DNA of 64,000 nucleotides, from assembly GCA_017616555.1 (NCBI GenBank), contig JAFZXZ010000032.1, positions 393,962 to 457,961 on the forward strand, given 5' to 3'. This document shows positions 50,706-59,243 of the stretch, in pieces (the stretch's first letter is position 1; every line of letters starts with the position of its first letter). The position numbers and the translations under genes are program-made. Source of the stretch: a bacterium. GTDB taxonomy: Bacteria; Auribacterota; UBA3054. The notes under the pieces were generated by a model. That model saw only the letters and a list, made by a program, of their open reading frames with translations. It was not told where the DNA came from and ran no database searches.

Positions 50706-52382
50706 ATGTTTCGTCCTAAATTCACAATCATCATTTTGCTTTTCGCAGCATATGTGATCTTGGAAGCCGCTTATTTTGTCGGCAAAAGGATAAGCCCAGA
50801 TTATCCCGACATAAGGACTGCTGATCTTAGCGAGGTTGCTTCCATAACCAAGGGACGGACAACTTATCAGTTCTATCCAATCGATCTTCCCTGCAATGGC
50901 AATATGTTCCTAAATTATTTTGGGAGCCTGAAGGGCAAGGCCGGAAAAATTCCGGAAATGACTTTTGCCATCGTGAGCGAAGCCGAAAAAGATACGCTTT
51001 TGAACGCTGATACGGCTACCAGTCATTTTAATAAGGTCCTATCCAGCGGCGACAGCGTTGAACATTCGGCCTTCCAAAGGCGCCGCCATTTTTTACTGCG
51101 CCAGTCTGTTTCGGAGAGCGGGAGATGCTATTTGGTCGTAGGGAATGTTGCGCCGACAACCCTAAATGCTGAGAGGATCTTTTACTTTGTCACGAATTAC
51201 AAAGAGAAGCTGAAAAGCTTCTGGCCCTACGACCTCATTTTTGTTCGCAATTTTGTCATTGGATGCATAGTGCTTTTCTTTTCCTTTCTTCTTTTTGAGA
51301 AAACCAGAGGTCTATTTAGAGTCGCAATAGTTTTTATATCCTGCGGGCTGTTGGCGTTTATCGTCTCGTTCACGCCTTTGAATGTTTTTTATTCCGCCGT
51401 CGAAGGTCCGAAGGCTAAAAATTTAATTTGGGAAAACATCTCCAAAGAGCTTGGGAAGGGGAGCGACGTATGCAGAATAGCGGTGGAAAAATGTTCGCCT
51501 TACTCCGCCTGTTTCATAAGGATCAAGGGACGGGCGAAGAATAGTTCCGAGCATTCCCTTATATATACGGACCTTTATAAAGCGCCTTCCTATGACGACT
51601 CGAGCACGGAAAACCTGATGACTTTCTCAGAGGAGAAAACCAGCGATCAGCTTTATGTTTTCGATTCGGCGCATTCTTTTTTTGACGACATCTCTTTGCG
51701 CTTCTGGCACGAGGGCAGGGGAGGCGACGCGGTGATCGAGAACGCTCGCCTGACAGAAGTGAAACTTCCGTCGGGCATGATGAAGGTTTTACTCAGCGCT
51801 GCCGAAGTTTTTCTTTCGTGCTTCTGGATCTTTTGGTTCGCATTCTTTTTGACTTCCTGTTTTTTGATCGTTTATTTCAAGCGGAATTTTTATTCCAAAC
51901 TTTCGTCTTTTATCCTGGCTTTCATCGCGCTTTCGATTCTTCTGGCTCCTATTTATTCTTTCGGCCATGAGGAGCCTATGCTTGCCACCACTAACGAGCG
52001 TTTCCTGCTTGGATTAAAACCGCTTTCATTTTATGCGCTTGTTTGGCATAACGAGCCGAAGCCCGACATCTCGCCCGAGGAGCTTGAGGCGCCGATGTCA
52101 GGTAACCTTACGGTTGCTTCCTACAGCGACAAAGTTCTTGGCGCTCGATCTGATATCTATCCCGACAACACTGACACTTTTCTGCGTTTCTTCACCCACA
52201 CTTTCAGCAATATTAGGATAAACGTGCAGCGGGAATTGGTGATACTGAAAAACTTTAGGTTGGTGAAATTGAGCAGCGCCTACCTTGCGCTTAGGATGAT
52301 TGCCTGGCTTTGGCTTGTGGCGCTGATTGCCGGAGCGCTTGTGCAGGCCGCCAGACTTATCGCAAAGGGGGAGAAAGCATGA
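50706..52382 (+). CDS. Multi-pass membrane protein of unknown function
   Basis: 558 residues, no family recognised. A helix at about 5-25 anchors an extracytoplasmic domain (about 30-170), then two helices (about 177-198 and 202-225), a second soluble domain (about 230-355), further helices (about 360-390 and 397-420), a third soluble segment and a last helix near 530-550. The layout suggests an envelope protein with several periplasmic domains. It overlaps the GT39-like gene by four bases, which suggests a joint role in surface glycan assembly. Coding is more AT-rich than nearby housekeeping genes. Confidence 0.7.
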   Translation: MFRPKFTIIILLFAAYVILEAAYFVGKRISPDYPDIRTADLSEVASITKGRTTYQFYPIDLPCNGNMFLNYFGSLKGKAGKIPEMTFAIVSEAEKDTLLNADTATSHFNKVLSSGDSVEHSAFQRRRHFLLRQSVSESGRCYLVVGNVAPTTLNAERIFYFVTNYKEKLKSFWPYDLIFVRNFVIGCIVLFFSFLLFEKTRGLFRVAIVFISCGLLAFIVSFTPLNVFYSAVEGPKAKNLIWENISKELGKGSDVCRIAVEKCSPYSACFIRIKGRAKNSSEHSLIYTDLYKAPSYDDSSTENLMTFSEEKTSDQLYVFDSAHSFFDDISLRFWHEGRGGDAVIENARLTEVKLPSGMMKVLLSAAEVFLSCFWIFWFAFFLTSCFLIVYFKRNFYSKLSSFILAFIALSILLAPIYSFGHEEPMLATTNERFLLGLKPLSFYALVWHNEPKPDISPEELEAPMSGNLTVASYSDKVLGARSDIYPDNTDTFLRFFTHTFSNIRINVQRELVILKNFRLVKLSSAYLALRMIAWLWLVALIAGALVQAARLIAKGEKA

Positions 52383-54640
52383 AGAAGCTATTTTCCTTCC
52401 TCCGGAACGCTTGGCCGTACCTTCTGCTTCTGGCTCTTCTGGCCTTCGCTTTCTATCTGCGCTTTTATCATATTTCCTGGCGCGGGATGACCTATGACGA
52501 GTGCCTGACGGAGGAAAGGTCGCATTGGTCCCTGTGGCACATTTGGCGTTTTTATATTACCAGCCGCGCTCCTGTCAACGCGATCATTTATTACATAGAC
52601 GGACATCTTTTCTCGCTCTTTTGCAAGATCGACGTTCTGAGGGAATGGCAGATAAGGCTGCCATCCGCTATTTTCAGTTTGCTGACTGTCCCGCTGTTTT
52701 TCCTTCTCGGCAAAAATGCCAAGGACAAATGGAACGGCTTGCTTTTAGCTTCCCTTGGCACGGTCTCTTTTTTGCTTCTGACGCACGCAAGGGAAGCACG
52801 TTATTATTCTTTTGTCTGTTTCTTCACCACATGGCTGCTTATCGAGGTCCTCAGCATTCTTAAAAAGGCGCCCGGAGGAAAAGATTCCCTAAGGGACTAC
52901 GCTTTGTACGCTTTTGCTGCTATCGGCGGCATGGGATCGCACCAGGGTTTTTATTTCCTTTTCGCATTTTCAAACGTTTTTCTCTGTCTCTATGCTTTCT
53001 TCCCTCTGGCCGTTTCGGCTTGGAAAAGGAGGAAAGAATTTGGGAAGCTAGGCTTCAACGGCTCGCTCTTGATTTTCAGGGAAGACTTTGAGGTCTTCTA
53101 TAAGAAATTCATCATGCTGGTGACGCCTTGCCTGATTTACTGCTATCAGTTCCTTTTGGTAACCGGCGCGGACAAACCCTATACGCCGACTGGACGCGGA
53201 AACGCCCACCTTATCAAGGAACTTTCTTTTCCCGTTGTCGGAGGCATCTGCGAAAGGCTGTGGGTGGGCGCGCCGTTTGCGCATATTGTTCTCTATCTTT
53301 CCATCGCGGCCTTTGTTGTTCTGCTTTTCACGAAACTGAGGCTGATTGCTTTATATTATTTCTTTGTGAAGATGTCTACCTTTGTTTTGCTAAGATTGCT
53401 TACACAACGTCTTACATACGAGCAATTCAGGGACAAATACATCATCTTCGTACTCATTCTTGATATGTTCGTCCTTGCGGCGGCCGCAAGCTATATTCTT
53501 GAATGGCTCTGGACGCTTACGGGAAGATTGTTGAGCAAAAACAAAGTTTGGCAGGAAACGATCGTCTCTTGGGGCCGGGCTTTCTCCATCATCGGTTTTT
53601 CCATTATCATCTGCTATGACGGCAATGTTTACGCAGAATCGGAAAAGCTTTTCAATGAGCAACTGGAGGGCGTGCGCTATGTTTTTGATTATTTGGAGAC
53701 AGCTTATCATCCGGGCGACATTATAATTTACCAGGCTGAACCTAATTCCTGGATACATAAGAACTGCCTTTATGAACAGAGCCTTAGGCCCAATACCAAA
53801 GATTGGATCATCAAGGAATCCATATATCTGCCTTTCATGGGGGATAAGATCAAAAAGCAGGGGAGTTATGTCTGGTGGATCCTGATGTACAGGCCGCAAA
53901 CAGGCTTTAAGCCATATTTCTATCATGAAATGAGGGCTTTTGGCTCTGATGTGAACGACAAGAACGCTATGATAATGTGCCGTTCAGCTGAAAAGGTCAA
54001 GACTTTGGCTGATGCCATGTATCTTACGCTCCAGCTGTTTCGCTGGACAGATCTGCACCGGCATATTCAGTATGAGAATCATTTGATCAATAGAGGATTG
54101 AAGATAACGAGCTATAAGGATGCAGTTTTCACAAATCTTATCGCCAAAACCGTTGAGAAATCCAAGACCTACACCCCGACTGTGGGGGATCTTCTGAACG
54201 ACCCCAACCTTGAATTCTACGCCTACCGTCTCATCAACGAATGGTATGCTGGAATGAAGGCCGAGCCAAGGGAGAAAAAACCTGTGCTTGTCACGCTTCT
54301 GGAAAGAGCCGTTTACGATTATCTCTCCTGCTGTGCAAGCAAAAATCTCCCGGCAGAGGAGAAAAGCCGCATAGTTCTCCTAAAACTCAAGAACGGCTGG
54401 TGGTATTATGACAGGATCTATCGTTTCACCAACGACGAATTTCCGCGTCCCTACATAGAACCGGAATTGTTGGAAGGTTTCCTTTCGCTGGAAGACATCT
54501 ACAAAAACAGAGTCCGCTTCGACGCTGCCTACCTAACTCTTAATCCGGATATGGCGAAGGATTGGAACAAACTTTTAAAACGCGCCCGCAACGATTACAA
54601 CGAGAAGAAAAATGCAAAAAAACTACAAAATAATCCCTGA
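52379..54640 (+). CDS. GT39/ArnT-like membrane glycosyltransferase
   Basis: ATG at 52379 with GGGGGAG upstream gives 753 residues. Multi-pass GT-C fold: the first helix (about 11-30) is followed by the loop GMTYDECLTEE, carrying the Asp-Glu pair that is catalytic in this superfamily. Then come WQIRLPSAIFSLLTVPLFFLLG and AREARYYSFVCFFTTWLL, typical of dolichol/undecaprenyl-phosphate sugar transferases. The C-terminal 330 residues are soluble and unrecognised. It would add a sugar from a lipid carrier to a lipid or protein outside the membrane. The GH20-like gene starts inside its 3' end. Confidence 0.8.
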   Translation: MKKLFSFLRNAWPYLLLLALLAFAFYLRFYHISWRGMTYDECLTEERSHWSLWHIWRFYITSRAPVNAIIYYIDGHLFSLFCKIDVLREWQIRLPSAIFSLLTVPLFFLLGKNAKDKWNGLLLASLGTVSFLLLTHAREARYYSFVCFFTTWLLIEVLSILKKAPGGKDSLRDYALYAFAAIGGMGSHQGFYFLFAFSNVFLCLYAFFPLAVSAWKRRKEFGKLGFNGSLLIFREDFEVFYKKFIMLVTPCLIYCYQFLLVTGADKPYTPTGRGNAHLIKELSFPVVGGICERLWVGAPFAHIVLYLSIAAFVVLLFTKLRLIALYYFFVKMSTFVLLRLLTQRLTYEQFRDKYIIFVLILDMFVLAAAASYILEWLWTLTGRLLSKNKVWQETIVSWGRAFSIIGFSIIICYDGNVYAESEKLFNEQLEGVRYVFDYLETAYHPGDIIIYQAEPNSWIHKNCLYEQSLRPNTKDWIIKESIYLPFMGDKIKKQGSYVWWILMYRPQTGFKPYFYHEMRAFGSDVNDKNAMIMCRSAEKVKTLADAMYLTLQLFRWTDLHRHIQYENHLINRGLKITSYKDAVFTNLIAKTVEKSKTYTPTVGDLLNDPNLEFYAYRLINEWYAGMKAEPREKKPVLVTLLERAVYDYLSCCASKNLPAEEKSRIVLLKLKNGWWYYDRIYRFTNDEFPRPYIEPELLEGFLSLEDIYKNRVRFDAAYLTLNPDMAKDWNKLLKRARNDYNEKKNAKKLQNNP

Positions 54641-56297
54641 GCCCAAACGTATTGTTTACGGCGAAAAGAGCTATTCCATCAAGAAGCCTCTCAGCGAAAG
54701 ATTCCGCACTGAGATCGCCTCGGCCTGGCACGACTTCCCTCACACTGCGGAGAAGACGCTCCAGGAAAACGGCATCAAGATCCGTTTCTTCGAAGTCGCC
54801 AATATGGCTGCCAATGCTTACTGCATAAAAGTCACCGAGAACGGGGTCCTTGTCTCCGCTGGCGGCTATGACGGTTTGTGCGGCGCTTTTCAGACGTTTC
54901 TGAAGATCCTTGACGATACGACCGACAGCATACGGTGCATGGAGATAGAGGATGAGCCGGATTGTCAGATGAGGGCGTTCCATTTGGATCTTTCGGTTTA
55001 CAATTACAAGATCGAATACGTCAGGAGCATCCTGGACAAGTTGGCGGCTCTTAAGTACAATGCGGTCATCATCGATTATCGCGGCATGTTCCCGTATTCG
55101 CTGCCGTACGCCACCTCTTTTTACGGCTACAACAGGGAGCAGGTCTCCAGAATGGTCGCCTACGCCAGAAGGCTCGGCATAACCATGATACCAGTTTTGC
55201 CGGCCTTGAGGAGCGTCGGTTTCATCTGGGAGCTGGAGCCTTACATCTGGATCTCCGATCTGCCGGAAGTTAAGAACGACCGCCTGGCTAAAGTGAAGGC
55301 CGAACTGCCCGAAGCCAGGGAATTGATGAAGGGACTCTGCCGCGACCTGGCCAAGGCTCACGGCGGCAAATATGTTTTCCTTGATTTTGCGGGACGCGAA
55401 GAGGACAACTCCTTCACTCAGGAACTCAGCCAAGTTCAGGAGGAGTATGCCCTGGAACTCTGCGATGTCCTGAAAGAGGAAGGAAAGCTGCCGATCACCT
55501 GGTCGGACATCTTGAACGGCGATCTCCTTGACAAGTGGCCTAAAGGCGGTGCGGTGCTTATGCGCGACAACCGTGAGCTTGATTCTGCCGACCGTTTCCA
55601 GAAGGCCGGCCAATCTGTTTGGAACAGCTATTACGCCCTCTCTTTCCCGGCAACCGAGGTGAGCATTCGCCTGAAATCACATCTCCAGGCTCTCTGGAGC
55701 ATCAAGCAGGACAAAAATGAGCAGGGCGGTGTAGTGTTGGCTTACAGCAGCCACAACTGCCAGAGGCTCGATACGCCGCTTTCGCCTCAGTTGATGCAGG
55801 GAGCGATGAGAATGCCCATAGTCCTCGCCTGGGAAGCCGTTTACAGGGCGGGAGCGCTTCTTTGGCGCAAGGCTTCCACCGAGGATACTCTGAAGGAAGG
55901 CTGGCCGATTTTTTACTTCGGTTCAGAGAACGAGAAAGTCAAGGAGTTTTCCTCCTATATGGAGAATTTCCATCTCAGCGATTCCGACGATTATCCCAAG
56001 GCTACCAAGGAACTTATGAAAATGGCTGAGGCTCTTAAGCCGCACATTCAGCGTGACATGCTGGACCTGGTTTATTTCTACGCCAGGTACCGCCTCTACA
56101 ACCGTTACATAGACCAGCAGTTCTCCCGCAGAAGAGAGATAATGCACGTTGACAAGGTGATAGCCGCTACCAAGGAAATGCACAAACTTTGGCAGGCTGC
56201 CATGCACGACAAGCTTCCTTTGGAAACCGTTTCGCTTATGCAGCGCTATCTCTTCGGCTACGTTGAGGAACTGGTTCGCAGGGCGGTGAAACGCTGA
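54612..56297 (+). CDS. GH20-like (beta-N-acetylhexosaminidase fold) protein, active site altered
   Basis: 561 residues with no signal peptide. N-terminal GH20b-like domain (about 1-120) ending in the typical EDEPDCQMRAFHLDLS, then a barrel: AALKYNAVIIDYRG, MVAYARRLGITMIPVLP, KYVFLDFAGREED, LPITWSDIL. In hexosaminidases the fourth strand ends H-x-G-G-D-E; here it reads FAGREE, so the assisting Asp seems to be replaced by Arg while Glu is kept. It overlaps the GT39-like gene by 29 bases. Could be a hydrolase with changed mechanism or a non-catalytic glycan binder. Substrate unknown. Confidence 0.65.
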   Translation: MQKNYKIIPEPKRIVYGEKSYSIKKPLSERFRTEIASAWHDFPHTAEKTLQENGIKIRFFEVANMAANAYCIKVTENGVLVSAGGYDGLCGAFQTFLKILDDTTDSIRCMEIEDEPDCQMRAFHLDLSVYNYKIEYVRSILDKLAALKYNAVIIDYRGMFPYSLPYATSFYGYNREQVSRMVAYARRLGITMIPVLPALRSVGFIWELEPYIWISDLPEVKNDRLAKVKAELPEARELMKGLCRDLAKAHGGKYVFLDFAGREEDNSFTQELSQVQEEYALELCDVLKEEGKLPITWSDILNGDLLDKWPKGGAVLMRDNRELDSADRFQKAGQSVWNSYYALSFPATEVSIRLKSHLQALWSIKQDKNEQGGVVLAYSSHNCQRLDTPLSPQLMQGAMRMPIVLAWEAVYRAGALLWRKASTEDTLKEGWPIFYFGSENEKVKEFSSYMENFHLSDSDDYPKATKELMKMAEALKPHIQRDMLDLVYFYARYRLYNRYIDQQFSRRREIMHVDKVIAATKEMHKLWQAAMHDKLPLETVSLMQRYLFGYVEELVRRAVKR

Positions 56298-56308
56298 GCC
56301 GTTCCGCC

Positions 56309-56337
56309 TTGACAAAGGGAAGGCGTTTGAATATAAT
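56309..56337 (+). promoter_or_regulatory. Perfect-consensus sigma-70 promoter of rpsU
   Basis: TTGACA (56309-56314), 17 bases, TATAAT (56332-56337). This is the strongest promoter by consensus in the window. Transcription start expected near 56344, giving a leader of about 83 bases. Confidence 0.88.
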
Positions 56338-56354
56338 TCTTAACGATAATTTTT

Positions 56355-56393
56355 ACCCTACCACAGGCGCACGGTGCGCTTGCGGGAGAGGGT
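56355..56393 (+). promoter_or_regulatory. Hairpin in the rpsU leader, candidate S21 regulatory element
   Basis: CAGGCGCA (56364-56371) pairs with TGCGCTTG (56375-56382) over a CGG loop. ACCCT (56355-56359) pairs with AGGGT (56389-56393) outside it. There is no T tract, so it is not a terminator. Position right after the transcription start fits autoregulation or mRNA stabilisation. Confidence 0.5.
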
Positions 56394-56426
56394 TGCATGT
56401 ACATTCATTAAATCCGAGAGGAATAC

Positions 56427-56621
56427 GTGTTAACAGTTACGGTTCGTAAAAACGAAACAGTTGACAAGGCGATCCGTCGCCTGAAAAAGAAAGTCGATCG
56501 CGAAGGCGTTCTTAAAGTCGTGCGCCAGCACGCCCAGTACGAGAAGCCCAGCGAGAAAAAACTGCGCAAGCAGAAAGCCGCCCGCCGCAACGCTCACCGC
56601 CTGATGAAGCTTTACCGCTGA
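56427..56621 (+). CDS. rpsU: 30S ribosomal protein S21
   Basis: 64 residues from a GTG start, with GAGAGG ten bases upstream. Sequence features are VTVRKNETVDKAIRRLKKKV at the N terminus and the basic tail KKLRKQKAARRNAHR. S21 helps translation initiation on 30S subunits. Likely first gene of a transcript that continues into the PUR-like and pseudopilin genes. Confidence 0.95.
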   Translation: MLTVTVRKNETVDKAIRRLKKKVDREGVLKVVRQHAQYEKPSEKKLRKQKAARRNAHRLMKLYR

Positions 56622-56654
56622 TCAGACGGAATTTGGCGGGAAGCGAGGTAAAAG

Positions 56655-56924
56655 ATGTTTCCCAAGCAGAACAACTACAACGCCAACGAAAAGCTCATCC
56701 TGACAAAGAAGATCGTCTGCGAATGCAAGCTCTTTTACGTTGACTACAAAGAAAACAAACGCGGACGCTTTTTGAAGATCAGCGAAAAGGATTCCGCCAC
56801 CAAGAGAACGATAATCGTCCCCGCGGAGGCTATAAAGGAACTCTCTGAGATACTCCAGGAAGTGGCTGCTATGGGAAATGAGAAACCGGAAGCGGCAGAA
56901 GAAAAAGAACAGCAACAGGAATAA
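56655..56924 (+). CDS. PUR-alpha-family DNA/RNA-binding protein
   Basis: 89 residues. One PUR repeat: ILTKKIVCECKLFYVDYKEN, KRGRFLKISEKDSA and RTIIVPAEAIKELSEIL follow the bacterial PUR pattern (as in Borrelia BpuR), which forms a dimer and binds single-stranded nucleic acid. The tail is Glu/Gln-rich. Sits between rpsU and pseudopilin genes with gaps of 33 and 8 bases, suggesting cotranscription and perhaps post-transcriptional control. Function is inferred from the family. Confidence 0.82.
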   Translation: MFPKQNNYNANEKLILTKKIVCECKLFYVDYKENKRGRFLKISEKDSATKRTIIVPAEAIKELSEILQEVAAMGNEKPEAAEEKEQQQE

Positions 56925-56932
56925 AGAAAGCC

Positions 56933-57499
56933 ATGAAGCATACTGTTAACAAGGGTTTCACCCTCATAGAGATCTTGGTGGTCATCAGCGTTATCGGCAT
57001 CCTTTCAACGCTTTCCGTAGGCGTTGCCACTGTCGCCAAAGCGCGAATCAAATCCTCGGCCGCCGAGGCCGTGATCCAGCGCCTGGAACTCGCTCTCAGC
57101 CAGTATCACAACGATTTCGGCTGCTATCCTCCGACCGGCAACGACGCCGCCGACAACTCCGTCATGATAGGCTGCCTGACCGGCGATCTTAACCAGGACG
57201 GCAAGTACACCGGAGACGAAGGCGACATCCCCGCCAACCACCCACGTTGGAAAAAGCCCTACATTGACATCGACAAGAGTTTCCCCGTCAGAGGCGGCAA
57301 GCTTATGGACCCGTGGGACGTTCCTTACCGCTACTGGGAAAACCAGAGGGAATGCCCCCGCTGCCCTTACAACGGCAACATGTATCTCTTGTACTCCTGC
57401 GGCCCCGACAACAAGGCGACTGAGATGACAAGGGACGAAGTAATCGATTTCGGCGCGGATTACAACCGCGACAACATCATAAACTGGATCATTGAATGA
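56933..57499 (+). CDS. gspG: Type II secretion major-pseudopilin-like protein (GspG family)
   Basis: 188 residues. Prepilin site G8-FTLIEILVVISVIGILSTL, with Glu at mature +5, then the pseudopilin helix. The C-terminal half has DPWDVPYRYWEN and YSCGPDNKATE, the GspG pattern of a calcium-binding loop. An insertion with DLNQDGKYTGDEGD (about 83-97) looks like another calcium loop. First of five consecutive pseudopilin genes; it ends four bases after the longest start of the next. Confidence 0.9.
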   Translation: MKHTVNKGFTLIEILVVISVIGILSTLSVGVATVAKARIKSSAAEAVIQRLELALSQYHNDFGCYPPTGNDAADNSVMIGCLTGDLNQDGKYTGDEGDIPANHPRWKKPYIDIDKSFPVRGGKLMDPWDVPYRYWENQRECPRCPYNGNMYLLYSCGPDNKATEMTRDEVIDFGADYNRDNIINWIIE

Positions 57500-57528
57500 T
57501 CAAGAAAAAATCCACTGAGGAGTCAAGT

Positions 57529-58011
57529 ATGAAACGCATCCAAGGTTTTACCTTAATTGAACTGCTCGTCGTCATCGCCATCATCGGCGTACTAAGTACG
57601 CTCGGCGGCGCCGGCGCTTCCATGGTCCAGAAACAGGCCAAAAAGACCCAGACGGCCACTATTATGCAGAACGTTTCCCTTGCGTTGGAACAGTACAAGA
57701 CCGACATGGGTATCTATCCCCAGACCGACGACTCCAAGGAAATCGCCAACGCTCTTACCGGCTTCACGGATGAGCCCGATAAGCGCGATGAAAAATATTA
57801 CAAGAATCCCAACTGGAAGGGCCCTTACTATACCACTGAGCCCAAAGCTTTCCATCGCCGTCAGAACAACCAGGCCATAGCCGACGCCTGGGGCAATCCC
57901 TTGAATTTCAACATTCTGGCTCCGAAGCTCAATCCTTATAAGTTTGACATGTGGTCAAGCGGCCCGGATGGCAACAACGACAATGGTCTCAAGGACGACG
58001 TCAGACCGTAA
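57529..58011 (+). CDS. gspG: GspG-like pseudopilin, second copy
   Basis: ATG 57529 is chosen because GAGGAG lies just upstream and prepilin leaders are short; a longer frame from 57496 exists. 160 residues. Processing at G6-FTLIELLVVIAIIGVLSTL, Glu at +5. C terminus ADAWGNPLNF...MWSSGPDGNND is the canonical GspG ending. Probably the major pseudopilin, being nearer to typical GspG length than the gene upstream. Confidence 0.92.
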   Translation: MKRIQGFTLIELLVVIAIIGVLSTLGGAGASMVQKQAKKTQTATIMQNVSLALEQYKTDMGIYPQTDDSKEIANALTGFTDEPDKRDEKYYKNPNWKGPYYTTEPKAFHRRQNNQAIADAWGNPLNFNILAPKLNPYKFDMWSSGPDGNNDNGLKDDVRP

Positions 58012-58029
58012 CTGATAACGTATAGCGCA

Positions 58030-58641
58030 ATGAACGAGAATCGCCCTAGATATAGCGGTTTCACGCTGATGGAACTTCTGGTAGTGATCGGTATTATCGG
58101 CGCTATCAGCTCCATAGGTGTTGTGAGCTTCGCTGCGGTCGGCCGCAATATGCGCATTGAGAGCGCTGCGAATGCCATCAAGGACCGTATCTTCTACGCG
58201 CGTACTTCCGCTATCACCCAGCGCAGGAAATTCGCGATCCGCATGACTGTCACGCCGACCAGGAAAGTCTGGAAGCTTCAGACCTTCGACTCAGGCTCCG
58301 ACAACGTCATCGACTATGAGAATGACCTCACCGTGGACACCAGGCCTTATTATCTCGACCATCGCCTGAACATCAAAGCGGAACCGCCCATAGAGATCGA
58401 ATTCTCTCCGGAAGGAGGAATAACTTACGCTTCCCACAACCCGATCGTAATTGAAGACAAGACCGATCTTCAGGAGATCTGGGAGATGCCTGTCCAGATA
58501 TACAAAGCGGCCGGCATCGCGCGAGTAAAACCAATCAACCGCATTTTCCCCGACGACAACAAGCAGGTTCAGGCTAAGGCCGCCGACAATAAGCAGGTGG
58601 AAAGTGAGGATGCAGCCTTCGAGGCCCTAGGACTTGACTAA
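58030..58641 (+). CDS. gspH: GspH-like minor pseudopilin
   Basis: 203 residues. Processing at G10-FTLMELLVVIGIIGAISSI, Glu at +5. The helix is followed by AANAIKDRIFYARTSAITQRRKF, matching the GspH/FimT pattern, and a beta-rich C-terminal half. Order after GspG and before GspI-like and GspJ-like genes agrees. Stop overlaps the next ATG (TAATG). Confidence 0.87.
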   Translation: MNENRPRYSGFTLMELLVVIGIIGAISSIGVVSFAAVGRNMRIESAANAIKDRIFYARTSAITQRRKFAIRMTVTPTRKVWKLQTFDSGSDNVIDYENDLTVDTRPYYLDHRLNIKAEPPIEIEFSPEGGITYASHNPIVIEDKTDLQEIWEMPVQIYKAAGIARVKPINRIFPDDNKQVQAKAADNKQVESEDAAFEALGLD

Positions 58642-59243
58642 TGAAAGAAATTAAGACATACGGTTTCAGCTTGATCGAGATCATGGCCGCGCTGGCCATC
58701 CTCTCCATCGGCATGAGCAGTATCATGGCTGTCTTCCCGGCCGGCATGGAGTCTTTCCGCAAGGCCAGGGACAACACGGTCCTTGCCAACCTTATGCGTT
58801 CTAAGGTCAGCGAACTGACCTACGAACTGGGAAGCCCCATCGGCCGCGGCGACAACGCTTCCAGGATCGCCAAGCACTATCTGAAAGCCGACACAGCTTT
58901 CGCCCGCTATATGTCGGAAGACGACAAGTCGAAGCGCACTTCCTCTCCTGTGATGGTCTCGGAAGTGTATCCCTTCGAGCAGAACCCGCGTTATTTCTGG
59001 CAGTACACTGTCCATGACATCGGCAGGGAAGGCGACACCAAGATTGGCGAAAAAGGCGTCAAAGGCGTCTTCTTCCAAATAGAGATGAACGTTTACGACC
59101 GTTCCCAGATCCAGGAGGAATTAGTTCCTCTCGATCACTCAAGAGTCAAGGAAGACCAGGTCAACAAACCGATCCTGCGCCAGATCTTCCGAGTACATAA
59201 CCCTTATCCGGCAATAACCTATGGCAAGAACGCTAAGAAGTAA
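58641..59243 (+). CDS. gspI: GspI/PilV-like minor pseudopilin
   Basis: 200 residues. Processing at G8-FSLIEIMAALAILSIGMS, Glu at +5. The LxxxMRSKVSELTYELG segment after the helix resembles GspI/PilV. The C-terminal half is long for GspI and unrecognised. Called mainly by order and N terminus. The last 23 bases overlap the next gene. Confidence 0.78.
   Translation: MKEIKTYGFSLIEIMAALAILSIGMSSIMAVFPAGMESFRKARDNTVLANLMRSKVSELTYELGSPIGRGDNASRIAKHYLKADTAFARYMSEDDKSKRTSSPVMVSEVYPFEQNPRYFWQYTVHDIGREGDTKIGEKGVKGVFFQIEMNVYDRSQIQEELVPLDHSRVKEDQVNKPILRQIFRVHNPYPAITYGKNAKK

Noticed and set aside
56340..56426. REP-like or mobile repeat around GCGGGAGAGGGT before rpsU
   Set aside because: Only one copy is in the window and it is positioned as an mRNA leader, so a regulatory hairpin is the simpler reading.
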